Assembly (NCBI GenBank): GCA_015490995.1
Contig: WFWT01000069.1
Span: forward strand, 1 to 64,000
Length of the DNA stretch: 64,000 bases
Direction: 5' to 3'
Source: Anaerolineae bacterium
Lineage (GTDB): Bacteria > Chloroflexota > Anaerolineae > JAADDB01
A program made the translations under genes and the position numbers. The notes under the pieces are model-generated. The model was not told where the DNA came from. It ran no database searches and saw nothing but the letters and a program-made list of their open reading frames with translations. Shown here one piece after another: positions 11,862-19,258 of the stretch (the stretch's first letter is position 1; each line of letters begins with the position of its first letter).

Positions 11862-11944
11862 TGCCCCCGGCCCGATTCGAACGGGCACGCCCTTACGGGC
11901 ACGGGCCCTCAACCCGCTGCGTATACCAATTCCGCCACGGGGGC
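11862..11944 (-). tRNA. tRNA-Leu (GAG)
   Basis: An 83-nt class II tRNA on the minus strand. Acceptor GCCCCCG/CGGGGGC, D arm with TGGCGGAATTGGTA, anticodon loop TTGAGGG (anticodon GAG), a long variable arm GTGCCCGTAAGGGCGT, T arm with GTTCGAATC, discriminator A. It is followed by CC and a run of five T. Confidence 0.95.
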
Positions 11945-11980
11945 ACACACCATCAGCCACTTCCCTTGTTCCATCTCCAC

Positions 11981-12008
11981 ATTATACCCGACCGAGCAGA
12001 TATGTCAA
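11981..12008 (-). promoter_or_regulatory. Consensus sigma70 promoter of tRNA-Leu
   Basis: Minus strand: perfect -35 TTGACA (12008-12003), 16-nt spacer, perfect -10 TATAAT (11986-11981), about 37 nt upstream of the tRNA 5' end. Confidence 0.85.
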
Positions 12009-12057
12009 AAACGACGCCCTTCCGGATGAATACAGTCACCTTCATGCCGAAGCAGAT

Positions 12058-12086
12058 TTGACAACCCGGTGTGATGCAGTTAGGAT
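12058..12086 (+). promoter_or_regulatory. Sigma70 promoter of a candidate structured RNA
   Basis: -35 TTGACA (12058-12063), 17-nt spacer, -10 TAGGAT (12081-12086). It points at a non-coding stretch ending in an intrinsic terminator at 12355-12378. The tRNA-Leu promoter diverges from it 50 bp away. Confidence 0.7.
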
Positions 12087-12092
12087 ATACCA

Positions 12093-12382
12093 TGAGCGTG
12101 ATGGAAAGTGCATTGAGCGGAGTCACACATGTTCACGTTGACACGACGGTGGCATCAAAAGCGGCGGTGCGTGTGTACCGGGCGGGGGGTGTCTGAGCCC
12201 GCCCGGGGTGGCAGGGATTAAACGCGCCGACCACGTGGCGGGCTTCGACGCTCCCCGCGAGTCTGACCGTCCTGTGATGGTTTTGACTCGAGTGGGGAGG
12301 AACCGCCACGATGAGCTGAATGTAAGGCAGCATAACTATTACGTGACTCTTCACCCCCCTCACTCGAGGGGGTTTTTTGTTT
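12093..12382 (+). ncRNA. Candidate structured RNA or attenuated leader upstream of tRNA-Cys
   Basis: About 290 nt run from a strong promoter to an intrinsic terminator with no convincing ORF. Internal pairing is extensive: GAGTCAC (12120-12126) with GTGACTC (12343-12349) closes the domain, and CCGGGCGGG with CCCGCCCGG forms a 9-bp hairpin near 12178-12206. CTCGAGTG (12287-12294) is perfectly complementary to CACTCGAG (12361-12368), which overlaps the terminator loop and 3' stem, so two exclusive folds are possible. It does not match RNase P, tmRNA, SRP, or SAM, cobalamin, TPP or FMN aptamers by eye. It could be a riboswitch-like leader or an independent small RNA. Confidence 0.5.
12355..12378 (+). 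terminator. Intrinsic terminator with a competing upstream pairing
   Basis: CCCCCT (12355-12360) pairs with AGGGGG (12367-12372) around the loop CACTCG and is followed by TTTTTT. An alternative helix with 12287-12294 would break the stem. Confidence 0.75.
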
Positions 12383-12415
12383 ATCCGGCCTAACCGGTTC
12401 TTTGGTGTAACGTGT

Positions 12416-12486
12416 GGCGCCGTAGCCAAGGGGTAAGGCAGGGGACTGCAAATCCCCGATCCCCGGTTCGAGTCCGGGCGGCGCCT
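12416..12486 (+). tRNA. tRNA-Cys (GCA)
   Basis: A 71-nt cloverleaf: acceptor GGCGCCG/CGGCGCC, anticodon stem GGGGA/TCCCC with loop CTGCAAA (anticodon GCA), T arm CCCCGGTTCGAGTCCGGG, discriminator T as usual for Cys. It lies 38 nt after a terminator T-run and has no strong promoter of its own, so it may depend on read-through of that terminator. Confidence 0.95.
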
Positions 12487-12495
12487 CCTAATAGT

Positions 12496-12551
12496 ACGCA
12501 ACACGCAACACGCAACACGCAACACGCAGCACGCAACACGCAACACACAAG
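12496..12551 (+). repeat. Tandem heptamer repeat, about 8 units of ACGCAAC
   Basis: Seven units of ACGCAAC run head to tail from 12496 to 12544 with one A-to-G change in unit 5 (12524-12530); an eighth unit is degenerate (ACACAAG). It sits directly after tRNA-Cys and before the leader peptide ORF. Such simple heptamers are prone to slippage. Confidence 0.9.
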
Positions 12552-12561
12552 AGGTAAGACC

Positions 12562-12621
12562 ATGACCTACTTACGACCGCGGCCTGTGCTGCAGTGTATC
12601 TGTACGAAGCGAGGGCAATAG
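12562..12621 (+). CDS. Putative cysteine leader peptide (19 aa) upstream of the sulfur reductase fusion
   Basis: An ATG at 12562 preceded by AGAGGTAAG opens a 19-codon ORF, MTYLRPRPVLQCICTKRGQ, ending in TAG. Two Cys codons (TGT ATC TGT) stand seven codons before the stop. The last codons overlap the 5' arm of a 19-bp hairpin (12610-12689). The gene that follows makes sulfide for cysteine, so ribosome stalling at Cys codons could control it, by analogy with poly-Cys attenuators described in mycobacteria. Size and position fit; function is inferred. Confidence 0.5.
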   Translation: MTYLRPRPVLQCICTKRGQ

Positions 12622-12689
12622 CGCCTCGTTTCGGTTGCGCGCGGTCGTTGTGGACTGTGCTTCCGCCGACACGAGGCGCATTGCCCTCG
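12610..12689 (+). promoter_or_regulatory. Long hairpin overlapping the leader peptide stop
   Basis: CGAGGGCAAT plus GCGCCTCGT (12610-12629, one bulged A at 12620) pairs with ACGAGGCGC plus ATTGCCCTCG (12671-12689): 19 bp around a 41-nt loop. There is no U-run after it, so it is not a standard terminator. A ribosome stalled on the Cys codons would cover or free its 5' arm. Confidence 0.6.
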
Positions 12690-12808
12690 TGTCCCCCCAC
12701 AGGTCCTCTCACGTGAACCATTCGGCGTGCACGTAATGTCTGCTCGCGTCCCTTGGACGATCAACGTTCCCTGGGTGTTTATGCCAAACCTGCACGTGTG
12801 TGTTTAAG

Positions 12809-12820
12809 AAGGAGGTGATC
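12809..12820 (+). promoter_or_regulatory. Full-length Shine-Dalgarno sequence of the triple-fusion gene
   Basis: AAGGAGGTGATC is complementary over 12 nt to the canonical 16S 3' end and ends 1 nt before the ATG at 12822. It fixes the start and predicts very strong initiation. Confidence 0.85.
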
Positions 12821-12821
12821 C

Positions 12822-15602
12822 ATGTCCGTGAATCCGAAAGTGGCTATAGCCGAGCGTTTTCGTAAACAACCCAAGCCCACGTGGGATTTAGTATATCGCC
12901 GCAATTACGTGGAGCGGCTGAAGCATGAGAAACACCCGATGGACATCCTTCAGGAATTGCCGGACATGATCCGGCGGGGGTATGAGGACATTCCCGAAGA
13001 GGATATCGTTCGGCTCAACTGGTGGGGATTAACCCATGATAAGCCCAAAGTGGGCACTTTCATGGTGCGCATTAAAGTGCCTGGGGGGCAATTGACCCCT
13101 GCGCAGCTTCGGGCGATAGGGGAGATTTCTGTGCGTTTTGGGCGTAATTACGGTGAGTTGACCACCCGCCAGGGGTTGCAGTTGCATTGGGTGCGCTTGG
13201 ACCAGTTGCCGGAGGTGTTAGCTGCCGTTGAAGCGGCCGGATTGACAACCGCCGGTGGGGAAGGGGATACGGTGCGCAACATTACCAGCTGCCCGGTGGC
13301 CGGTATTAGTCGGGAGGAGCTCTTTGATGTGACACCGGTGCTGCGGGAAGCGGCCCGTTTCTTCTACGGCAATCGGGCGTACTCCAATCTGCCGCGCAAA
13401 CATAAATACACCATTACGGCGTGCCCCTACCAGTGCAGCGCGCCCGAAATTCACGATGTGGCCCTCATCGGTGTGGTGAAGGATGGGCGATACGGGTTTG
13501 CCGTGCGGGTCGGCGGGGGGCTTTCCTCCACCCCGCGTTTGTCTCGCGATTTGGGTGTGTTCGTGCCGGTGGAAGAGGCCATAGAGGTGCTGCGGGCTAT
13601 TACGGATACATGGCAAAACGACCTGCGCTATCGCCTGAGCCGAGCACGGGCCCGGATCAAGTTCATGATTGACGATTACGGGGTGGAACGCTTCCGGGAA
13701 ATGGTGGAGGAACGCTTGGGACGACGGCTTGAGGACGGCCATGCCCCTGAACCAAAGGGTGACACAGCTCACCTGGGCGTTCATCCTCAAAAGCAAGAAG
13801 GGTATTACTACGTGGGCTTCCCTGTGCCCATGGGTTGGATGACCGGCGAGCAGATGAAACGGGTGGCGGACATTGTGGAGGCCGTAGGAGGGGATATTCG
13901 TCTGACCCGTTTGCAGAATTTCATCGTGGGCAACATCCCGGAAGACCGGTTAACCACCTTCTTGGCGGAGATGAAGGCAGCCGGCTTTCCGGCCGATCGA
14001 TATCCGCTCTACGGCACTTCTATAGCATGCACCAGCCATCAGTTCTGCAATTACTCGGTAGCCGAAACCAAAGAGAAGTTGCAGGAAATCGTGCAGACCC
14101 TGGAGGCTCGCTTTGGTCAAGCTGTGGCCGAACTGCGCATCTTTATGGACGGATGCCCTCACGCGTGCGCTCATCACTGGGTGGGGGACATTGGGCTTCA
14201 GGGAACGACCACCAGTGGGCCGAACCGGGAGAAGATAGAAGCTTATGATGTCACCCTTCGGGGAGGGTTGGGACCACGGGCGGCTATCGGTAAACCGCTC
14301 TTACGCCGTGTGCCCCACGACCAGATTATTAACGTGCTGATTCGTCTCATCGAGGCCTGGTTGGCGGAACGTAACGGTCGTGAAGGGTATACCTTCCGGG
14401 ACTTCTGCGAGGCTCATACCGATGAGGAATTGCAGGCGATTGCCCTCGGTCAAGTCCAGGTCGAAAAGGAGATCACCGGTGTGGTGGTACGGGTGCCGGG
14501 TCCTATCCTGCACCTGACCAACGGCGTGGAATTGCTGGAAGTGGAGGCCCGCACCGTCCGAGAAGCCATCCTCGCGGCCGGCAAACTATACCCGGCCTTC
14601 CGCGACCATGTGTTGACGCCGGATGGCAAGGTGAACCCGACCCTCATGATTTATGTGCGTGATGAACCCATCGATGCTTTTGACGGGTTGGAGACCCGGC
14701 TTAATCCTGGGGAAGAGATCGTGATTTTGCCTGCCATCTCCGGTGGTAGCGACGCACAGGCCCACGCCCTGGCCGACGCTGCCTCGGCAGAGGAGGAAGA
14801 GGTACCTACCGGGCCACGGGTCACCTTCGACGACCTGGAGATTGGCGAGATCGCCATGCTGCTCGACTACAGCGAACCCGAGGATGTCATTGCCTGGGCC
14901 TTGGAAACCTTTGGTGACCGGGTTGCTGTGGTCACTGCGCTTCAGGCCGAAGGTATGGTTATCTTGGACATGGCCTATCGCATGAAACCCGATATCCGCG
15001 TGATCACCGTGGACACCGGTCGCCTACCTCAGGAGACATACGAGTTCATGGAGCAGGTGCGCGCGCGATATCCCGAAGCCAAGTTCCAGGTGCTGTTTCC
15101 GGATTACCGCCAGGTGGAGGCGATGGTGCGTCGGCATGGGGTTAACCTGTTTTATAAGTCTGTGGACCTCCGTTTCCTCTGCTGCCACGTACGCAAGGTC
15201 TTACCGTTGATACGGTACTTGCGTCATCTGGACGCCTGGTTTACCGGCTTACGTCGGGAACAGTGGGCTTCTCGGGCCAACATCCGAAAGGTAGAACTGG
15301 ATCACGACCACGGTGGCATCGTGAAGATCAGCCCTTTGGCCGACTGGACCAAGGAGGAGGTATGGGACTACATTCGAACCCACGAGGTACCGTACCATCC
15401 CCTGTATGACAAGGGCTACACGAGCATCGGCTGTGCGCCCTGCACTCGGCCTATCCAACCGGGTGAGGATGACCGGGCTGGTCGCTGGTGGTGGGAGGTC
15501 AACGCGCCGAAGGAGTGCGGTATTCACTGCCCCATTGAGACGGGCGGGTTTGAGCACGAGTTGGAAGCGATCCTGGGGAAGAACGGACAGCACACCAAGT
15601 GA
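12822..15602 (+). CDS. Triple fusion: sulfite reductase / MoaD-ThiS-like beta-grasp / APS reductase
   Basis: A 926-residue protein. Residues about 1-550 are a ferredoxin-type siroheme nitrite/sulfite reductase, with LTTRQGLQLHW, RNITSCPVAG and the 4Fe-4S/siroheme cysteines C403-x5-C409 and C445-x3-C449 (GCPHAC). Residues about 553-640 are a MoaD/ThiS-like beta-grasp domain ending LNPGEEIVILPAISGG. Residues about 667-926 are CysH-type reductase with the C787-C788 pair (LCCHVRK), C871-x2-C874 (GCAPCTR) and the catalytic ECGIHC. The CC...CxxC set marks a 4Fe-4S APS reductase rather than a PAPS reductase. One chain would thus take APS to sulfite to sulfide. Siroheme genes follow within 700 bp. 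Confidence 0.92.
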   Translation: MSVNPKVAIAERFRKQPKPTWDLVYRRNYVERLKHEKHPMDILQELPDMIRRGYEDIPEEDIVRLNWWGLTHDKPKVGTFMVRIKVPGGQLTPAQLRAIGEISVRFGRNYGELTTRQGLQLHWVRLDQLPEVLAAVEAAGLTTAGGEGDTVRNITSCPVAGISREELFDVTPVLREAARFFYGNRAYSNLPRKHKYTITACPYQCSAPEIHDVALIGVVKDGRYGFAVRVGGGLSSTPRLSRDLGVFVPVEEAIEVLRAITDTWQNDLRYRLSRARARIKFMIDDYGVERFREMVEERLGRRLEDGHAPEPKGDTAHLGVHPQKQEGYYYVGFPVPMGWMTGEQMKRVADIVEAVGGDIRLTRLQNFIVGNIPEDRLTTFLAEMKAAGFPADRYPLYGTSIACTSHQFCNYSVAETKEKLQEIVQTLEARFGQAVAELRIFMDGCPHACAHHWVGDIGLQGTTTSGPNREKIEAYDVTLRGGLGPRAAIGKPLLRRVPHDQIINVLIRLIEAWLAERNGREGYTFRDFCEAHTDEELQAIALGQVQVEKEITGVVVRVPGPILHLTNGVELLEVEARTVREAILAAGKLYPAFRDHVLTPDGKVNPTLMIYVRDEPIDAFDGLETRLNPGEEIVILPAISGGSDAQAHALADAASAEEEEVPTGPRVTFDDLEIGEIAMLLDYSEPEDVIAWALETFGDRVAVVTALQAEGMVILDMAYRMKPDIRVITVDTGRLPQETYEFMEQVRARYPEAKFQVLFPDYRQVEAMVRRHGVNLFYKSVDLRFLCCHVRKVLPLIRYLRHLDAWFTGLRREQWASRANIRKVELDHDHGGIVKISPLADWTKEEVWDYIRTHEVPYHPLYDKGYTSIGCAPCTRPIQPGEDDRAGRWWWEVNAPKECGIHCPIETGGFEHELEAILGKNGQHTK

Positions 15603-15718
15603 ACGCGTCTGAGGGCGTTTGGAAATTCAGGGGCTGTGAAGAACTCACGGGAAAACGCCGAGGTAGATGTAAGTTTCCACACGCTCTCGTGTCCAATATG
15701 GAGCACCGAGGAGGTCAC

Positions 15719-16174
15719 ATGAGCATGGTGTTGAAGGATGGGGAGCAACAACTGGTGCTGGAAGTTCTGGACACCTTTATTGGGTCGTTGCGTGATCCTG
15801 TGGCACAGGAAGCGTACGCGACGGTGCGCGACGACGTGGCGCGCGGTGAAGTGACCGGTGCTGCCCTGGAGGCGCTGGCGCGTGTGCTTGCCATCGCGCT
15901 GCAGACCGGCCACGTGCGTCGGCGGTATGACGCCCACGCGGAAAAGGCCTTGGTGCGCGTGTTCCACCGCACCCCCCAGGGGGCGGCCTTGGTAGCGATG
16001 ACCCAGCAGGTCAACGACGCCCTGCAAGCTCTGGTGGGACGCCCCCTGCAGGGCATCTCTGTCACGCCCGGAGTGCCGGGTGAATATCGGCTTACGCTCA
16101 TGACCGAAGGAGCACAGGTGGTGGTTCGCTTTGGCCCACAGGGCGTTGAGGTTGACACTGTGACGGTAGGGTAA
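15719..16174 (+). CDS. Unrecognised 151-aa protein in the sulfur/siroheme cluster
   Basis: I do not recognise this family. The ATG at 15719 has GAGGAGGTCAC upstream. The N-terminal two thirds looks helical (VLDTFIGSLRDPVAQEAYAT, then LEALARVLAIALQTGHVRR), the last third looks like beta strands (YRLTLMTEGAQVVVRFGPQG). There is no signal peptide, no cysteine motif and no membrane segment. It lies 117 bp after the reductase fusion and 127 bp before the precorrin-2 dehydrogenase on the same strand, so a role linked to sulfur reduction is possible but unproven. Confidence 0.65.
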   Translation: MSMVLKDGEQQLVLEVLDTFIGSLRDPVAQEAYATVRDDVARGEVTGAALEALARVLAIALQTGHVRRRYDAHAEKALVRVFHRTPQGAALVAMTQQVNDALQALVGRPLQGISVTPGVPGEYRLTLMTEGAQVVVRFGPQGVEVDTVTVG

Positions 16175-16205
16175 TTTCTGACACTCGCCATTACCCTGCG
16201 GTAGA

Positions 16206-16283
16206 GAGGGTTCGAAAATCCGTGTTCTTCACGCCCTCATCCCCACCCTTTGCCGATGGGTAGAACGGGAGGGGATGAGGGCC
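16206..16283 (+). repeat. Copy 2 of the dispersed intergenic element with 12-bp inverted repeat
   Basis: GAGGGTTCGAAAATC (16206-16220) is followed by GCCCTCATCCCC and GGGGATGAGGGC, which can pair over 12 bp around about 28 nt. The layout matches the copy at 4261. Confidence 0.45.
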
Positions 16284-16300
16284 CTGAATAGGAGGACATC

Positions 16301-16984
16301 ATGGGATATTACCCGGTATTCCTTGACCTCACCGATCAGCGTTGTGTTGTCATCGGTGGCGGCGAGGTCGCCGAAGGTAAAGTAGAGGGTCTGCTGAAGG
16401 CCGGCGCGCGGGTAACGGTCATTGCTCCGGAGGTCACACCTCGGCTGGCGGAGTGGATCGCTCGGGGGGAGGTGGACTACGTGCCTCGCGCGTACCGGCC
16501 TGGTGACCTGCGCGGCGCACGACTGGTCATCAGCGCGACGGACGATCCGGCCGTTAATCGGGCTGTGTGGGCTGAGGCCGAAGCTCACGGTATTCTCGTG
16601 AACGTGGTAGATGATCCGCCCCGGTGTCGCTTCATTGCGCCGGCCGTTGTCCGTCAGGGGGACCTGATCATCGCCATTTCCACCAGCGGCAAGGCGCCGG
16701 CGTTAGCAGTGCGCTTGCGGCAGTGGCTTGAGCGCGTGTTAGGTCCCGAATACGCCCGGTTTCTGGACCTCGTCGGTCCGTTGCGTGAGCCGCTCCTCCG
16801 TCGCTACCCGGACCTGGAAGAGCGCAAGCAGCGGTGGTATCGGCTGGTGGATTCCGATGTGTTCGATTTGTTGCGGCAGGGTGATGAACGAGCTGCCCGG
16901 CAGCGTATCGTAACCATTCTCGGACTGGCCGATGAGCCTCAATCCCGCCCGGTGGAGGTGTCCACATGGACGCGTACGGGATAG
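16301..16984 (+). CDS. Precorrin-2 dehydrogenase / sirohydrochlorin ferrochelatase (CysG N-domain, Met8-like)
   Basis: A 227-residue stand-alone version of the CysG N-terminal half. The Rossmann motif is CVVIGGGEVAEGKVEGLL (about residues 15-32), then RLVISATDDPAVNRAVW, NVVDDPPRCRFIAPAVV and the ISTSGKAPALAVRLR signature. It oxidises precorrin-2 with NAD and may insert iron to make siroheme, the cofactor of the sulfite reductase domain encoded 0.7 kb upstream. The C-terminus overlaps the SUMT start by 19 bp, giving translational coupling. Start ATG follows AGGAGGACATC. Confidence 0.93.
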   Translation: MGYYPVFLDLTDQRCVVIGGGEVAEGKVEGLLKAGARVTVIAPEVTPRLAEWIARGEVDYVPRAYRPGDLRGARLVISATDDPAVNRAVWAEAEAHGILVNVVDDPPRCRFIAPAVVRQGDLIIAISTSGKAPALAVRLRQWLERVLGPEYARFLDLVGPLREPLLRRYPDLEERKQRWYRLVDSDVFDLLRQGDERAARQRIVTILGLADEPQSRPVEVSTWTRTG

Positions 16985-17760
16985 AACCTCGGCCTGGGGT
17001 GGTGTATCTCGTGGGGGCCGGGCCAGGTGCGCCAGACCTGATTACCGTGCGGGGGTTACGATGCCTCCGGCAGGCCGATGTGGTCATTTACGACCGGCTG
17101 GTGAATGAGGCGTTGCTGGCCGAGGCCCCTCCCCAAGCGGAGCGGATATTTGTCGGCAAGCGGCCCGGGCGGCACGCGTGTTCTCAAGCAGAGATCCACG
17201 CGTTGATGATACAACGGGCCCGCGCGGGAAAGGTGGTGGTGCGCCTCAAAGGGGGGGACCCGTTCATCTTCGGCCGTGGTGGCGAGGAGCTCATGGCCCT
17301 GGCTGCTGCCGGCATTCCGTGTGTCGTTGTGCCCGGTGTGACCAGCGCAACCGGGGTGCCGGCCGCTGTGGGCCTGCCGCTCACCCATCGACATGTAGCC
17401 GGTGCAGTGGCCATCGTCTCCGCACATCACGCTGGGGACCGGGACGATGTGGATTGGGCCGCCCTCGCCCGGGTAGACACGCTGGTGATTTTGATGGGAG
17501 TAGCCCGGCTCTCTCGGGTTGTGGAGCTGTTACGGCACCATGGACGGGCAGCTTCTACGCCGGTGGCCATTATCGAACGAGGTACCTGGCCGGATGAACG
17601 GGTGATCGTTGGCACCCTGGCGGATATTTTATCCCAAGCCGAGGTGGCAGGCGTGTGTCCCCCGGCAATTGTGGTAGTGGGCGAAGTGGTGAACTTGTGG
17701 CGTCAGGGGGCCGGGGTGCCACTGCCGCGCGGGGAACATGTGCTTTCTTTTTCCGACTGA
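16966..17760 (+). CDS. cobA: Uroporphyrinogen-III C-methyltransferase (SUMT)
   Basis: A 264-residue SAM-dependent methyltransferase that makes precorrin-2 from uroporphyrinogen III. Motifs: VYLVGAGPGAPDLITVRG (residues 13-30), DVVIYDRLV, FVGKRPGRHACSQAEI, VRLKGGDPFIFGRGGEE, and VVVPGVTSATGVPAAVGLPL, with THRHVAGAVAIVSAH and LVILMGVARL further on. With the overlapping dehydrogenase it forms a complete two-step route to siroheme. It is stand-alone and not fused to uroporphyrinogen synthase. Confidence 0.95.
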   Translation: MDAYGIEPRPGVVYLVGAGPGAPDLITVRGLRCLRQADVVIYDRLVNEALLAEAPPQAERIFVGKRPGRHACSQAEIHALMIQRARAGKVVVRLKGGDPFIFGRGGEELMALAAAGIPCVVVPGVTSATGVPAAVGLPLTHRHVAGAVAIVSAHHAGDRDDVDWAALARVDTLVILMGVARLSRVVELLRHHGRAASTPVAIIERGTWPDERVIVGTLADILSQAEVAGVCPPAIVVVGEVVNLWRQGAGVPLPRGEHVLSFSD

Positions 17761-17817
17761 GCACGTGGCGTAGATGCCCTTGCGGCATGGATGGCCCTCC
17801 TTGCCCGTCACCGCAGC

Positions 17818-17847
17818 TGGACGTGTTCCCCTGGGGGAAGGTATAAT
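17818..17847 (+). promoter_or_regulatory. Likely promoter of tatA
   Basis: -35 TGGACG (17818-17823), 18-nt spacer, perfect -10 TATAAT (17842-17847), about 90 nt upstream of the tatA start. Confidence 0.55.
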
Positions 17848-17935
17848 CCTTTGATGGGAGAACGGAGCGGAGCTTCTGGCGTGCACGCGAGTTCTCCCAT
17901 GGAACCTGTGCCAGAGGTAAATAAGGAGAGGCACC

Positions 17936-18121
17936 ATGCCACAGCTGGGTGTTCCGGAGTTGCTGATCCTGCTTCTGATCGTGGTTATCTTCTTTGGCGT
18001 CGGGCGGTTGCCGGAACTGGGCGGTGCAATCGGCAAGAGCATCCGCGAGTTCCGTAAGGCCATGACGGATGAAGAGGCCGCCCGTCAGCAAGAGGCCCAG
18101 GCGGAAAAGACGGCGGAGTGA
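17936..18121 (+). CDS. tatA: TatA/E-family twin-arginine translocase subunit
   Basis: A 61-residue protein with the TatA layout: short N-terminal PQLGVPE, one transmembrane helix [15 protein letters not shown], the FGxxxLPELG hinge ([15 protein letters not shown]), an amphipathic helix [13 protein letters not shown] and a charged tail. It would form the protein-conducting component of the Tat pathway. No tatC is nearby. Start follows AAGGAGAGGCACC. Confidence 0.93.
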   Translation: MPQLGVPELLILLLIVVIFFGVGRLPELGGAIGKSIREFRKAMTDEEAARQQEAQAEKTAE

Positions 18122-18235
18122 AACGTGGCCCGGGCAAGCGGTGGTTTGCGGGACGCCGGCACCACCGGCGCCCCAAACCACCTCATGATCTTCCCCGCAG
18201 GCCGTGACCGGGAATGCACCGGGAGATGACCACCC

Positions 18236-19246
18236 GTGACCGACCATGAACGTCTCCCCCATGTTTCTCCAAGGCGTTCCCTGCATCCGCACGTCTCCAC
18301 TGCGCCCCGTTGGGTAGCGGCCACCCTCGTGGCCAACACAGTACCCTCGGTTATCGCACAAGCCCAGGCGGTCCGTTCGTGGGTGGATGCTTTGGAGGTG
18401 CGCCTAGATTTTATCCCTCGCGGGGACGTGCGCGCCCTGTGGGCCGAGTTGCCCTTACCCGCGATCGCTACCTGTCGTCCACCTCGCGAGGGAGGACGGT
18501 TTACCGGTGCGGAAGTGGAACGTTTGGCTCTACTGCGAGCAGCGATTGACGCCGGGGCCGTGCTGGTGGACGTGGAGTGGGATGCGGTAGATCGGTTGGG
18601 AGACGTGCCGGTACCCCGCATCGTCTCCCGTCACCTGTTCGACGGGACGCCTACGGACTTAATGGCGTTGTGGCAAGAGATCGCCGCTACCGGGGCTGAG
18701 GTCGTGAAGATTGCTACCTGGGCTCATACCCTGACAGATGCCCTCCGAGTGTGTGCGTTGTACACACAGGTTACCCGACCGACCATTGCCATTGCCATGG
18801 GAGAACCCGGCGTGATCACGCGCCTTCTCGCTCCTGCCTATGCTACCGCTTTTCTGACATACGCTACTGCGGACCGGGAACGCGCGGCCGCACCGGGCCA
18901 GGTGTACGCCCAGGCGATGATCCGCCGTTACGGGGTGGACCGGGTACGCCAGGGTGCCCGGTGTTATGGGTACCTGGCGCCGGATGCCTTGACCGCGCCG
19001 GTCATTGGGCAGGTCAATGCCCGATGGGAAGAGCGCAAGGAGCACGCGGTGCTGTTACCTCTGCCTTGGACCCCTGAAGATGACCTGGAGACCGTCCTGC
19101 AGCTGGCGTGGGATGTGGGCTTGCGTGGGGTGTGGGTATCGACAACGGTGGCCGCGCGATATGGTCTGCACTTGTCCAAGGACGGACAATGGGTGTATCC
19201 TGGGGGACGCGTTGATGACGCACCTTTGGATGCGCCAGCACGATGA
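18236..19246 (+). CDS. aroD: Type I 3-dehydroquinate dehydratase with a relic shikimate-dehydrogenase-like domain
   Basis: 336 residues. The first about 230 form a class I DHQ dehydratase: ATCRPPREGGRF, IVSRHLFDGTP with the catalytic His, GAEVVKIATWA with the Schiff-base Lys, IAMGEPGVITR and AAAPGQV. Its role is step three of the shikimate pathway. The remaining about 100 residues (YGYLAPDALTAPVIGQVNAR onward, ending GLRGVWVSTTVAARYG) resemble the N-terminal substrate domain of AroE after AroD-AroE fusions, but the usual HSxSP is not kept and the NADP domain is absent. Start is GTG at 18236. The relic part is inference. Confidence 0.8.
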   Translation: MTDHERLPHVSPRRSLHPHVSTAPRWVAATLVANTVPSVIAQAQAVRSWVDALEVRLDFIPRGDVRALWAELPLPAIATCRPPREGGRFTGAEVERLALLRAAIDAGAVLVDVEWDAVDRLGDVPVPRIVSRHLFDGTPTDLMALWQEIAATGAEVVKIATWAHTLTDALRVCALYTQVTRPTIAIAMGEPGVITRLLAPAYATAFLTYATADRERAAAPGQVYAQAMIRRYGVDRVRQGARCYGYLAPDALTAPVIGQVNARWEERKEHAVLLPLPWTPEDDLETVLQLAWDVGLRGVWVSTTVAARYGLHLSKDGQWVYPGGRVDDAPLDAPAR

Positions 19247-19258
19247 GGGAGGTGGCTT

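Noticed and set aside
12286-12312. T-box-like string GGGGAGGAACCGCC
   Set aside because: The T-box bulge must be UGGN to pair with the tRNA NCCA end; here it is AGGA. No stem I with a specifier loop could be found upstream.
12133-12546. Minus-strand ORF over the candidate RNA, tRNA-Cys and heptamer repeats
   Set aside because: It translates the repeat and the tRNA, which explains the repetitive VLRVACC start.
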